A DNA stretch of 64,000 bases, from positions 18,704 through 82,703 of the forward strand of contig CAYMIW010000009.1 of NCBI GenBank assembly GCA_964390725.1, written 5' to 3'. Within the stretch, counting starts at the first letter, position 1. The number at the start of each line of letters is the position of its first letter. Shown one piece after another: positions 1 through 8,077 of this stretch. A model generated the notes under the pieces. It searched no databases. It saw only the letters and a program-made list of their open reading frames with translations, and was not told where the DNA came from. The translations under genes were made by a program, and so were the position numbers. The DNA is from JAABTH01 sp964390725. Lineage in GTDB: Bacteria > Bacillota > Dethiobacteria > DTU022.

Positions 1-771
1 TCGGCAAAACCTAAGTTTAATTATCGTATTCTTAGCGATCGCAGCCCCCTGCTGGAAAGAGAGCTGGCATATAAAAGCGGACTGGGCTTTATAGGAAAAA
101 ACTGCACTTTAATAAACCGAAAATATGGTTCTTATGTTGCACTGGGAACAATCCTGGTTAACCGGTTTATCAATCCTTCGGATGAACCTGATAACCGCTC
201 ATGCCGCAATTGCAACCTGTGTATCGAAGCCTGTCCGACAGGGGCCCTGATTAAACCATATATTATTGATCCTTATCGCTGCCTCTCCTACCTGACCCAG
301 GCACCGGGAGTATTCCCCCGCCGGCTCCGCCCCCTGCTGGAAAACCAAATTTATGGTTGCGACCAGTGCCAGGAAAGATGTCCTTACAACAAGGATAGCG
401 AAAGCTCACCCCCGGGAGAAAATAATTTTATCTTTTTCCCGGCTGAACCACTGCTCATCCCCTTGCTTTCTTTAACCCGCAAAGATTTTGACAGCACAAT
501 CGGCCTCACTTCAGCAGGCTGGCGGGGTAAAACTACCATCCAAAGGAATGCCGTCATAGCCCTGGGCAACAGCGGCAGTGAAGCAACAATCAAACCACTG
601 GCCCGTCTCCTGGAAAATGACTGTCGGTCGGTAATCAGGCTTCATTCTGCCTGGGCCCTGGGTCGTCTTGGAGGGAATAAAGCTAAGCTCTCTCTCGAAA
701 AAGCATTGATCAACGATCCTGATCACGAAGTGCAAACTGAAGCTTCTGTTTCTCTCGAAGAACTGAGTTAA
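1..771 (+). CDS. queG: Epoxyqueuosine reductase QueG, 3' part (5' end outside window)
   Basis: The frame is open from the first base and ends in TAA; 256 codons are visible. QueG is a cobalamin- and [4Fe-4S]-dependent reductase that makes queuosine from epoxyqueuosine in tRNA. The visible part holds the ferredoxin-like cluster region: CRNCNLCIEACPTGA, then a Cys in the following Arg-Cys-Leu-Ser stretch and CDQCQERCPYN, which together give the eight ligands of two clusters. After that come HEAT-like helical repeats (for example LGNSGSEATIKPLARLLEND), as in the long Bacillota form. The N-terminal cobalamin-binding and catalytic part is missing only because the window begins inside the gene. It converges on the next gene with a 7-base gap. 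Confidence 0.93.
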   Translation, partial: SAKPKFNYRILSDRSPLLERELAYKSGLGFIGKNCTLINRKYGSYVALGTILVNRFINPSDEPDNRSCRNCNLCIEACPTGALIKPYIIDPYRCLSYLTQAPGVFPRRLRPLLENQIYGCDQCQERCPYNKDSESSPPGENNFIFFPAEPLLIPLLSLTRKDFDSTIGLTSAGWRGKTTIQRNAVIALGNSGSEATIKPLARLLENDCRSVIRLHSAWALGRLGGNKAKLSLEKALINDPDHEVQTEASVSLEELS

Positions 772-778
772 GATTCAT

Positions 779-1204
779 TTACTTTTTACGCTTCATCCCC
801 TTAAAAAGCGTCCAGAGAGCAATCAAAATTACTATTGCCGTGCCAGCTACAGCCGGAATGGCAACCCGGAGCAACTGGCCGCCCTGCATAGCCCAGCGCT
901 GGCTACTGTTAACTAAACCATGTTCGAAGAGTACGGGCAAACTGAATACCAGAAGCAGAACAGACAATGTGACAGGAAGCCATCTAATACTACCCAACTC
1001 CTCCGAACCGGGCAGGTTCAAAAAAGCAGAAAACAGGGAAGAAAACCAGGATGTTTTCAAATCGTAGACGGTGATTACCAGGAAAAACAGGCCAAGTAAG
1101 AATATCATCAGGTGGCTCATACCGTAATAACTTAAAAATAGTAAGAGCGCCAGGAGTAAAACAAGGTCCATAGTAATGATCAGGGCAGCCTTACGCGGAG
1201 TCAC
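779..1204 (-). CDS. Small multi-pass membrane protein, function unknown
   Basis: 141 residues with about four hydrophobic segments: roughly residues 6-28, 31-46, 75-93 and 110-134, ending in a basic tail (KGMKRKK) that favours a cytoplasmic C-terminus. I recognise no family motif. The start is a GTG preceded by AAGGAGGGG with an 8-base spacer, which supports real translation. It stands alone, convergent with queG and divergent from the protease gene, so context gives no functional hint. Confidence 0.7.
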   Translation of the reverse strand: MTPRKAALIITMDLVLLLALLLFLSYYGMSHLMIFLLGLFFLVITVYDLKTSWFSSLFSAFLNLPGSEELGSIRWLPVTLSVLLLVFSLPVLFEHGLVNSSQRWAMQGGQLLRVAIPAVAGTAIVILIALWTLFKGMKRKK

Positions 1205-1398
1205 TTAAACCCCTCCTTGCCAGAAAATAATGGTTACCTGCTTCAGTAAAATCAATACTATTCTATCACAGTGCCTTTACTCAGGGCAGGGTAACAGTTG
1301 GATGCAGGGAAAATACTCTGCTATAATAAGATGTGCATGAAAAATTAAACTGACCTGGTATAAAACCTGGCTCATAACAGGTATAACAGCAGGATGGG

Positions 1399-2529
1399 GT
1401 GAGTCAAACCATGAATAGTTCCTTCAGGATCATGACAATTAAGGGTATTCCAGTGGAAATAAATATCAGTTGGTTGTTAGTTTTCTTCCTGTTTAGCCTG
1501 ACCCTGGCCCAAATCTATTTTCCGTCAGCCGTTGTTGGTCTCACTCCGGTTGAATACTGGGCAGCAGGTATGATTACTGCCCTGGTTTTTTTCATCTCAG
1601 TTTTGACCCATGAACTGGGCCATTCTCTGGTAGCAATAAAGAACGATATCCCGATTAAAAAAATTACCCTGTTTATATTCGGTGGGGTAGCCCAGATGGA
1701 AGCAGAACCGACAAATCCTTCGACCGAACTAAAAATAACAGCAGCAGGGCCCCTGACCAGCCTGTTAATCGCCCTTGTATTCGGTTTTTTCTATTTTTCC
1801 CTGCTTCCTCACGGTTTTATTTTAAGTGAAGCAACCTACTTTATTGCCCAGCTAAACCTGATCATGGCTCTTTTTAACCTCATTCCGGCCTTCCCTCTTG
1901 ACGGCGGACGAATTTTCAGGGCAATAGTATGGATGCTTAATAAAAACATGTTAAAAGCAACTAAGATAGCGGTTAGATTGGGGAGTTTGCTTTCTTTTCT
2001 GGCTATCGGTTTCGGGTTTTTAATGATCCTGTCCCAGGGTGATCTATGGGGATTATGGTTAATTTTCTTAGGTTGGATGATATCCCAGGCCGGACAGTCG
2101 AGCTATTCACAACTTGTCTTTAAAGAAACCTTTGCCGGTATCAAGGTGTCCTCCTTAATGAGCAAAAACCTGCAGACAGTGTCGCCGGACGACACCCTTG
2201 CAGAACTGGCAGAGTGTTTTCTTCATTATAAGTACGGTGCTTTTCCGGTTGTCTACGGTTCAACCACCCATGGACTGGTCGCCCTGCAGAATATGAAAGC
2301 TGTGCCTCGCGATAAATGGTCTGAAACCAAGGTCTCCCGTATCCTTACACCACTCAAAGACACCATGGTAATAGAACCGGACGCTGATGCTGCTGAAGTT
2401 ATGTTAAAAATGGCTTCACAAAACAGGGGGCGGGCGCTGGTGATGGAGAGTGGAGATCTGGTAGGGCTATTAAGCCACACCGATATGATGCGCTTTATGC
2501 AGATGCACACCGTGCTTGGTTCGGATTAA
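1399..2529 (+). CDS. Membrane site-2-type zinc metalloprotease (M50) with C-terminal CBS pair
   Basis: 376 residues. A multi-pass membrane core carries the zinc motif HELGH (residues 71-75) and the second motif NLIPAFPLDGGR with the third ligand Asp at about 168, the arrangement of site-2 proteases that cut substrates inside the membrane. From about residue 250 two CBS domains follow (SSLMSKNLQTVSPDDT; later RGRALVMESGDLVGLLSHTD), a common fusion thought to sense adenine nucleotides. This is the SpoIVFB-like/Rip3-like class rather than RseP, since no PDZ domain is present. The start is either GTG at 1399 or ATG at 1411; the ATG lies 8 bases after GGGGTGA and is at least as plausible. The substrate is unknown. 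Confidence 0.9.
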   Translation: MSQTMNSSFRIMTIKGIPVEINISWLLVFFLFSLTLAQIYFPSAVVGLTPVEYWAAGMITALVFFISVLTHELGHSLVAIKNDIPIKKITLFIFGGVAQMEAEPTNPSTELKITAAGPLTSLLIALVFGFFYFSLLPHGFILSEATYFIAQLNLIMALFNLIPAFPLDGGRIFRAIVWMLNKNMLKATKIAVRLGSLLSFLAIGFGFLMILSQGDLWGLWLIFLGWMISQAGQSSYSQLVFKETFAGIKVSSLMSKNLQTVSPDDTLAELAECFLHYKYGAFPVVYGSTTHGLVALQNMKAVPRDKWSETKVSRILTPLKDTMVIEPDADAAEVMLKMASQNRGRALVMESGDLVGLLSHTDMMRFMQMHTVLGSD

Positions 2530-2586
2530 AGGGCAATAACAATTTTAAGGTTGTTTAACAATCCTAAGCTATCCTGGTTAGTTAAG

Positions 2587-2624
2587 GTTCCGGTCAGGCA
2601 AACCGGAACTCTTCTCTTTTTTAT
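2587..2624 (+). terminator. Rho-independent terminator after the M50 protease gene
   Basis: Perfect 8-bp stem GTTCCGGT / ACCGGAAC with a 7-base loop (CAGGCAA), followed by a T-rich tract (TCTTCTCTTTTTTATTTT). It lies 57 bases after the protease stop codon and separates that gene from the Gate-domain pair. Confidence 0.85.
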
Positions 2625-2707
2625 TTTATTGCCGAATAATTAATTTTTATAAGTAATATCTGAAGAATATCACCAAACCAATAGAAGAAAACAAGGAGAA
2701 CCAAAAT

Positions 2708-3148
2708 ATGTCAACCCTTGCAGAACCGTTAAAAAAAGGTTTAATTAAGAGCCTGCACATCTTACTGCTTCTGATAAAAATTGTTATTCCTGTTTCCTGC
2801 CTGGTTGCAGTTCTGGACCATTTGGGAATAATTGAATCTATTGCCCACTATTTCACCCCGGCGATGTCGTTTTTCGGACTGCCCGGCGAAGCTTCAATTG
2901 CTTTATTGCTCGGCTTCTTTGTGAATTTTTATGCTGCCTTTGGTGTTATTGCTGCTTTTACTCCCGAACCACACCAAATCACCATATTGGCGGTAATGAT
3001 CGGCATCTGCCACGAGCTACCAATAGAAAGTGTGATCTGCAGTTACACAGGGCTTCGCATACCATTTTCGGTTGCACTGCGTATTTTAACCGCTTTAGCT
3101 GCCGGTATTTTGCTTAACCTGGCCTACAGCCTGGTAATCGGAGGATAA
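2708..3148 (+). CDS. Gate-domain (nucleoside recognition) membrane protein, first half of a pair
   Basis: 146 residues, almost entirely hydrophobic helices (about 12-34, 60-85, 90-105, 118-142). The motif GLPGEASIALLLGF matches the Gate domains of FeoB and of SpmA/SpmB-like proteins (compare GLPGEAVSTLLVGF in this window's FeoB). Such domains form transport or channel cores; the substrate is unknown here. The start follows AAGGAGAACCAAAAT. The partner gene begins 6 bases after the stop, so the two are co-translated and probably form a heteromer equivalent to one split two-Gate protein. SpmA/SpmB are the nearest named analogues, but those are longer, so I do not use those names. Confidence 0.75.
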   Translation: MSTLAEPLKKGLIKSLHILLLLIKIVIPVSCLVAVLDHLGIIESIAHYFTPAMSFFGLPGEASIALLLGFFVNFYAAFGVIAAFTPEPHQITILAVMIGICHELPIESVICSYTGLRIPFSVALRILTALAAGILLNLAYSLVIGG

Positions 3149-3153
3149 AAATA

Positions 3154-3648
3154 ATGGAAATTCTTCTATTGATAATCAATACCGCCCTTTCCACTCTTAC
3201 CGGTATCGGCCGGATCGCCCTGATCCTGGTTCCGGTTATTATTCTGATTGAAATGGCCAGGCATTATAAAATTATTGAAAAAATAACAGGCAAAATCAAG
3301 AGCCCATTGGCATTTTTAACTCTTCCCCAGGAAGCAGCTTTTCCTCTTTTGGGTGGAATGTTTTTTGGTATAGTGCTTGGCTCTGCCCTGATTATTGATT
3401 ATGCCAAAGAAGGCTATCTGAAAAAACGTGACCTGCTGCTGATCGGAATTTTTCTCAGTATCTCACATTCGGTTATTGAAGATACTGTAATCTTTTCCAT
3501 TTTCGGTGCCAATCCTCTTGTCCTGATTGTGACAAGGACGATTCTGGCCGTTATAATTACCAGGGGAGCAGCAGCAATTATCGATCGTTTCTTCCTTAAT
3601 GAAGCAGATGTTAAACCCTGTAAGACTGGTAATCAGGAAAAACATTAG
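3154..3648 (+). CDS. Gate-domain membrane protein, second half of the pair
   Basis: 164 residues with hydrophobic segments at about 3-28, 50-78, 92-112 and 118-140. The core LPQEAAFPLLGGMFFG is the second copy of the Gate-type signature and pairs with the preceding gene. The conserved ISHSVIEDTVIF segment resembles the helix that carries polar residues in nucleoside-recognition proteins. The start lies just after the upstream TAA, with GGAGGATAAAAATA placed before it. The 3' end overlaps the convergent amidase gene by 38 bases. Role inferred: subunit of a two-component membrane transporter. Confidence 0.75.
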   Translation: MEILLLIINTALSTLTGIGRIALILVPVIILIEMARHYKIIEKITGKIKSPLAFLTLPQEAAFPLLGGMFFGIVLGSALIIDYAKEGYLKKRDLLLIGIFLSISHSVIEDTVIFSIFGANPLVLIVTRTILAVIITRGAAAIIDRFFLNEADVKPCKTGNQEKH

Positions 3649-4924
3649 CTACTCCTTTGGCCCAAGATAGAAGCAGTTCGTCTCCCATATAAGGAGCGAT
3701 CAACTGTAAGCCAAGCGGTAAACCGTTTTGCGCTTTGCCTGCAGGAATATTTACCGAAGGCAGGCCCGTATTGGTCCATGGCAAATTCATGGCCGGATCG
3801 CCGGTAGCTTCAATTCCAGCAGGTGCAGGACCGGGGGCAGCAGGGGTAATCCAGAGATCAATCCCAGCCTGGCGCATTTCAGTCTCAAGCCTGTCCCTGA
3901 GGTTTTTTTGCCTTTTGCGTGCTTCAGCCAGATCTTTTTTATCCACCAGCAACCCCTCTTCAATTAATTCAGCGGTTTTAGGCCTGTAAAGTTCACTAAA
4001 TCGTGAGTATAGTTCGGCATGCTCAATCGCCAGCTCGGCAGAAACCAGCTTGCGGTGCCATAAAGCAATATCACCTATATCATCAAGCGTATTGACTTCT
4101 TGAACTTTATAGCCTTCTGCCTGCAGCCGGGCAACCTGGGTTTCAAAAGCATTCAACGCTTCATCGGTCGCCTGATCAAGATATTTACCCCTGGGAATGC
4201 CGAGAACCGGCAGGTAGTTAACCTTGATTTCACGCCAGTCATGACATAAGACTGACGCAGCCAGGAGCATTCCTTCAACATCCTGGGTAAAGCAACCGGC
4301 ATGATCAGCCGAGCGCGAGAAGTAGAGCAACCCACCGGTTGGGATCCGCCCATAACTCGGCTTGAAACCAACCACTCCACAGAAAGCGGCAGGGCGATTA
4401 ATTGAACCAATAGTCTGGGTGCCGAGAGCAAGCGGCGTCATACCGGCAGCAACTGCGGCAGCTGAGCCACTGCTTGACCCTCCGGGAGTATGGTTCAAGT
4501 TGTGGGGATTACGGGTTGGTCCCGATTCAAAGTAGGCAAATTCTGTAGTTACTGTTTTACCCAGCACTATTGCCCCGGCCTGTTTCAGCAACCTTACTGT
4601 ATCTGCTTCGCTTCCGCTCAATACTCCGGGATCAAGCCTGGAGCCTGCCCTGGTTTCAAAACCATCTGCATGATATATATCTTTTACTCCGATTAAAACA
4701 CCGAACAAAGGTGGCCGTTGAGATGGTTCCGGGTATGCTGCCAAAAGATTTTCAGCCTCTAAAAGTAAACGATCACGGCGACCTGTTTCAGGCAAAAAGG
4801 CCTCCAGCTTATGATCAACCTCTTCTATCATGTCACAGGTATTATTGATGTAATCTTTCAAACTAACAGTGCCTGACCTTAATTTACCGGCAATGTCTGC
4901 CAGGGGAGCCGAATGAAGGTACAA
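3611..4924 (-). CDS. Amidase-signature family amidase (intact catalytic triad)
   Basis: 437 residues, amidase-signature fold. The Ser-cisSer-Lys triad is complete: Lys81 in IGVKDIYHADG, Ser150 in PGGSSSGSAAAVAAG and nucleophile Ser174 in TIGSINRPAAFCG. It hydrolyses or transfers an amide; the substrate cannot be told from sequence. The TTG start is placed by AAGGAGGGATTCAG directly upstream. It is shorter than typical GatA (about 480-490) and is not next to gatB. It matters because the gatA-like gene at 54377-55777 has lost the triad, so this enzyme is a candidate amidohydrolase to ask about, without evidence of such a role. An AtzF/allophanate hydrolase-like activity is equally possible. Confidence 0.88.
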   Translation of the reverse strand: MYLHSAPLADIAGKLRSGTVSLKDYINNTCDMIEEVDHKLEAFLPETGRRDRLLLEAENLLAAYPEPSQRPPLFGVLIGVKDIYHADGFETRAGSRLDPGVLSGSEADTVRLLKQAGAIVLGKTVTTEFAYFESGPTRNPHNLNHTPGGSSSGSAAAVAAGMTPLALGTQTIGSINRPAAFCGVVGFKPSYGRIPTGGLLYFSRSADHAGCFTQDVEGMLLAASVLCHDWREIKVNYLPVLGIPRGKYLDQATDEALNAFETQVARLQAEGYKVQEVNTLDDIGDIALWHRKLVSAELAIEHAELYSRFSELYRPKTAELIEEGLLVDKKDLAEARKRQKNLRDRLETEMRQAGIDLWITPAAPGPAPAGIEATGDPAMNLPWTNTGLPSVNIPAGKAQNGLPLGLQLIAPYMGDELLLSWAKGVANVFPDYQSYRV

Positions 4925-4976
4925 CTGAATCCCTCCTTAACCCAGGTAATATTCTAAATAAATATAAGAAAATAAA

Positions 4977-5840
4977 TCAAAGCTGCAAGGATTTCAGATA
5001 TTGTTTAAAATCTTTAGCCAGGTCTTCCCTGCGCAGGGCATATTCAACTGTCGCTTCGAGAAAACCTAGTTTGTCGCCAACGTCATACCGGCGACCATGA
5101 AAAGTATAAGCCCAAACAGGTTTTTCTGAAGCAAGGCTATTTAATGCATCAGTCAGCTGAATTTCACCACCGGCACCGGGACCGGTCTTTTCAATAATAT
5201 CAAAGATTTCAGGGTCTATAACATATCTGCCCAGCACAGCCAGATCCGAAACAGCCTCCTCACGACGCGGTTTTTCAGTCAGCTTTCTGACCCTGACAAC
5301 CCCGGCTTCGGGATCATCACAATCAACAACACCATATTTATGCACATTATCCAGACCAACACGCTGACAGCCAACTACAGTGCTGCCTTTTTCTTCATAT
5401 ACCGCCGCCAGCTGACCGATTACCGGAACTTCTGCATGGACCAGATCATCTCCCAGCAATACAGCAAAGGGTTCGTTACCAATAAATTGGCGGGCACAAA
5501 GCACGGCATGCCCCAACCCGAGGGGCTCCTTCTGGCGCACATAAAATATATTTGCCAGCGAACTGATATCTTTAATAACTTGCAGTTCTTCATCCTTACC
5601 CTTATCCTGCAGCATACTCTCAAGCTCAATACTGCGATCAAAATGATCTTCAATAGCGCTCTTACCTCTGCCCGTAATAATCAGGATATCTTCAATACCG
5701 GCCCGGACCACTTCCTCAACTATCAACTGCAATGTTGGCTTATCAACTACGGGAAGCATTTCCTTGGGCACAGCCTTGGTAAAAGGAAGGAAACGCGTGC
5801 CCATGCCCGCTGCAGGGATGACCGCTTTTTTTATCTTCAT
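4977..5840 (-). CDS. galU: UTP--glucose-1-phosphate uridylyltransferase
   Basis: 287 residues, the usual GalU length. The N-terminal nucleotidyltransferase motif AAGMGTRFLPFTKAVPKEML binds UTP and contains the catalytic Lys region; LLGDDLV is the metal-binding site and LTEKP and GEIQLTDAL are family-typical. It makes UDP-glucose for cell-wall and glycolipid synthesis in the cytoplasm. It follows the amidase's opposite end on the same strand after a 52-base gap; I see no strong terminator between it and the downstream gene. Confidence 0.95.
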   Translation of the reverse strand: MKIKKAVIPAAGMGTRFLPFTKAVPKEMLPVVDKPTLQLIVEEVVRAGIEDILIITGRGKSAIEDHFDRSIELESMLQDKGKDEELQVIKDISSLANIFYVRQKEPLGLGHAVLCARQFIGNEPFAVLLGDDLVHAEVPVIGQLAAVYEEKGSTVVGCQRVGLDNVHKYGVVDCDDPEAGVVRVRKLTEKPRREEAVSDLAVLGRYVIDPEIFDIIEKTGPGAGGEIQLTDALNSLASEKPVWAYTFHGRRYDVGDKLGFLEATVEYALRREDLAKDFKQYLKSLQL

Positions 5841-5934
5841 TACTTTTTATCACATCCATCATTCAGTATTTATAACTAATGCAAATATTTCTACATTAAC
5901 GATTGCTTTCCTTCCTCTGCCCCTGCTCACCAGG

Positions 5935-7389
5935 CTATTCATTTTCTGTAAGATCGACAAGGTCGGGAAATTGCTCCCTGATTAATTGATCCAGGTCGGC
6001 CGGAATTTTAGTTACAAAAGGCTCGCCAAGCAGCTGCTCAACCACCTCTTCCGCTCGTTTCCAGCTATCCTTGCTGCCTGCATCAAACCAATGCTGGTAT
6101 TGTTGCCGGTCGCTGGCCCTGGGCGAAAAACTTTCAGTACGCACATACTTAACCGTATGCTCTTCTCCCAGGTAGTTGCCCCCGGGCCCCACCTTTTTGA
6201 TGATCTCATAAGCAAGGGTGTCTTCATCAACTTCAATGCCCCTCAGGGTCCTGAGACAGCTACCCACTATGTCATTATCAATTACATACTGGGCATAAGA
6301 TACTGTCATCGCTCCATCAAGCATGCCAAATGCTTCATGTATAAAATTGCCTCCGGCCAGTGCTGCCAGCATGGCCGATGATGCTCCTTCGTGTGCTGCC
6401 TGGGCATCAGGTAGTTTTGAATCGGTTGTTCCCACGGTCAGGTAGCAGGGTAAGCGATAATGATGGGCCATCTGGGTTATTGCTGCATTCATTAAACCCG
6501 ATTCAATGCTGCCCATTAAAAATGACATGGTGCGCATATCCATGGTAACTGGCACAGCACTGTAAAGAACCGGCGTACCCGGATTAACCAGCTGGGAAAT
6601 CACCACGCCCATCAACGCTTCGGCATTTTGCTGAACCAGGGTTCCGGCCAGGGTAATTGGAGCAGTTGCCCCGGCGGCGGGCGCTGTTGATGTGGCCAAC
6701 GGTAAACCGTAACCGGCAACTTTCATTATATACTCTGCATGATCGGCACTTATTTTCAGAGGGCTGGTTATTGAGGATATAAACCCAATGAACGGCCTTT
6801 TTCTGAGGTTCTCAAGGCCTCCGGCAATCATCGAGGCTATAGCAACCATATCTTCAAGGCCCTGAAGATTGAATATCCCGCCCATTACCGGTTTACCGGT
6901 ATGCAGCAGGGCCTGGTACTTGGTATTGATATCAACTGTATCAATATTAATATCATGGGGGTATACCGGAATAATAAAAAAGTCGAGGTTTTCAAGGTTA
7001 TCGGCCAAACGAGCCAGATCAGCAACATCTTTAAGGGTTCCCGGACGTTTCTTACGCTCCAGGTCAAGAACATACAGGGCCAGACCACCGGTGCCAAAGT
7101 GAACTCTCTTACCGCCAATGGTAATGCTTTTACCTTCTTCCCGGCCATAAAACATGAATTCTGACGGGGCCTGCTTGATAGAGCGGGTCACCAGTTCCCG
7201 GGGCAGGTAGACCCTGTTCTTGGTCCGGTCTACCTCAGCACCTTTTTCTTCAAACATATCAAGGGCCGGTGGAAAATTTATTTCAAACCCCACTGTTTCC
7301 AAAACCCGAAGCGACGTTTCATGTATCTGGCCGATTTCCCTGTCCGAAAGAACCCTGTAACTGCCTCCTTCATAGATCGGACTTTTCAT
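5935..7389 (-). CDS. MttB-family methyltransferase (non-pyrrolysine), quaternary amine type
   Basis: 484 residues, trimethylamine methyltransferase family (MttB/MtgB). The frame runs through without an amber codon, so it is the pyrrolysine-free branch whose studied members demethylate glycine betaine or related quaternary amines and pass the methyl group to a corrinoid protein. Family landmarks include VHFGTGGLALYVLD near residue 95 and the central TSTAPAAGATAPITLAG. It shares an identical leader/RBS segment with the CBS gene directly upstream, and the betaine importer lies beyond that on the same strand. The substrate is inferred from context (betaine, carnitine or choline-like) and not proven. 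Confidence 0.88.
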   Translation of the reverse strand: MKSPIYEGGSYRVLSDREIGQIHETSLRVLETVGFEINFPPALDMFEEKGAEVDRTKNRVYLPRELVTRSIKQAPSEFMFYGREEGKSITIGGKRVHFGTGGLALYVLDLERKKRPGTLKDVADLARLADNLENLDFFIIPVYPHDINIDTVDINTKYQALLHTGKPVMGGIFNLQGLEDMVAIASMIAGGLENLRKRPFIGFISSITSPLKISADHAEYIMKVAGYGLPLATSTAPAAGATAPITLAGTLVQQNAEALMGVVISQLVNPGTPVLYSAVPVTMDMRTMSFLMGSIESGLMNAAITQMAHHYRLPCYLTVGTTDSKLPDAQAAHEGASSAMLAALAGGNFIHEAFGMLDGAMTVSYAQYVIDNDIVGSCLRTLRGIEVDEDTLAYEIIKKVGPGGNYLGEEHTVKYVRTESFSPRASDRQQYQHWFDAGSKDSWKRAEEVVEQLLGEPFVTKIPADLDQLIREQFPDLVDLTENE

Positions 7390-7395
7390 ATCGAA

Positions 7396-7411
7396 CCCTC
7401 CAGTTTAGTTA
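7396..7411 (-). repeat. 16-base leader/RBS segment, copy 1 (before mttB-like gene)
   Basis: Read on the minus strand as TAACTAAACTGGAGGG, this contains the Shine-Dalgarno of the mttB-like gene at 5935-7389. The identical 16 bases occur before the CBS gene at 7942-7957. Identity extends 9 bases upstream of the GGAGGG core, so it is more than a shared ribosome binding site. Confidence 0.7.
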
Positions 7412-7441
7412 CCTATCCTTGCATAGTAATTAAAATATTAT

Positions 7442-7936
7442 TTACTCCATTTCTGCAAGCCAGTATTTGATCAGCATGCTGATAATATCAGCCCGGGTAA
7501 TTATTCCCTGCAAAATACCATTACTGTCAACTACCGGAATGCGATTAATATTGTGCTCTTTCATCAGGCGCACAACCTCCATGACAGGAGTATCCATAGT
7601 TACATAAATAACCTCGGTAGTCATCAGGGTTTCTACAGTTGTTGCCGCCACCAATTCTATCACTTCAACGCCCCTGTGAGTAATATCGATATGCAGCACT
7701 TCCTTGCTTTTTGTAAAAACGCGATGAGGATCCCTTAAAGGTTGTCCGATGATCTGCTGGGTATAATGCAGAATATCGGCTTCTGACAAGATGCCGATCA
7801 ATTTATACTGGTCGTCAACAACAGGCATCCCGCTAAACCGGTTTTCATCAAGAATTTCAGCAGCCCTTTTAAGCGGGGTATCCGCTTTAACCGTGATGAC
7901 CGGTTTGGTCATAATCTGTTTCGCCAGCACTGTCAT
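7442..7936 (-). CDS. Stand-alone tandem CBS-domain protein
   Basis: 164 residues made of two CBS domains: residues 1-65 (AKQIMTKPVITVKADTPLKR ... GILSEADILHY) and about 98-160 (METLMTTE-like VETLMTTEVIYVTMDTPVME ... GIITRADIISM). CBS pairs bind adenine nucleotides, or sense ionic strength in OpuA-type importers. The location between the osmoprotectant importer (whose ATPase also carries CBS domains) and an mttB-like gene suggests a regulatory role in uptake or demethylation; this is inference. The start follows CTGGAGGGATTAGT. Confidence 0.88.
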   Translation of the reverse strand: MTVLAKQIMTKPVITVKADTPLKRAAEILDENRFSGMPVVDDQYKLIGILSEADILHYTQQIIGQPLRDPHRVFTKSKEVLHIDITHRGVEVIELVAATTVETLMTTEVIYVTMDTPVMEVVRLMKEHNINRIPVVDSNGILQGIITRADIISMLIKYWLAEME

Positions 7937-7941
7937 ACTAA

Positions 7942-7957
7942 TCCCTCCAGTTTAGTT
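7942..7957 (-). repeat. 16-base leader/RBS segment, copy 2 (before CBS gene)
   Basis: Same 16 bases (minus strand TAACTAAACTGGAGGG) as at 7396-7411, again ending in the Shine-Dalgarno of the following gene. Suggests a duplicated or co-regulated translation initiation region. Confidence 0.7.
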
Positions 7958-7972
7958 ATAAACAAATACAAT

Positions 7973-8009
7973 GATGGGGGTAAGTTTAGGTTTTCCCTAC
8001 TCACCCCCA
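7973..8009 (-). terminator. Hairpin between importer operon and CBS gene
   Basis: 8-bp stem ATGGGGGT / ACCCCCAT with an inner TAGG/CCTA helix, 69 bases after the stop of the substrate-binding protein. No good T-run follows on the minus strand, so it may be an mRNA 3' stabiliser or a partial terminator rather than a full stop. Confidence 0.55.
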
Positions 8010-8077
8010 TATAACGGCTGTCTTCCCATATTTTGATATATTAAACTATCTTAAACAATCACTTTCTTGTTAATTAT

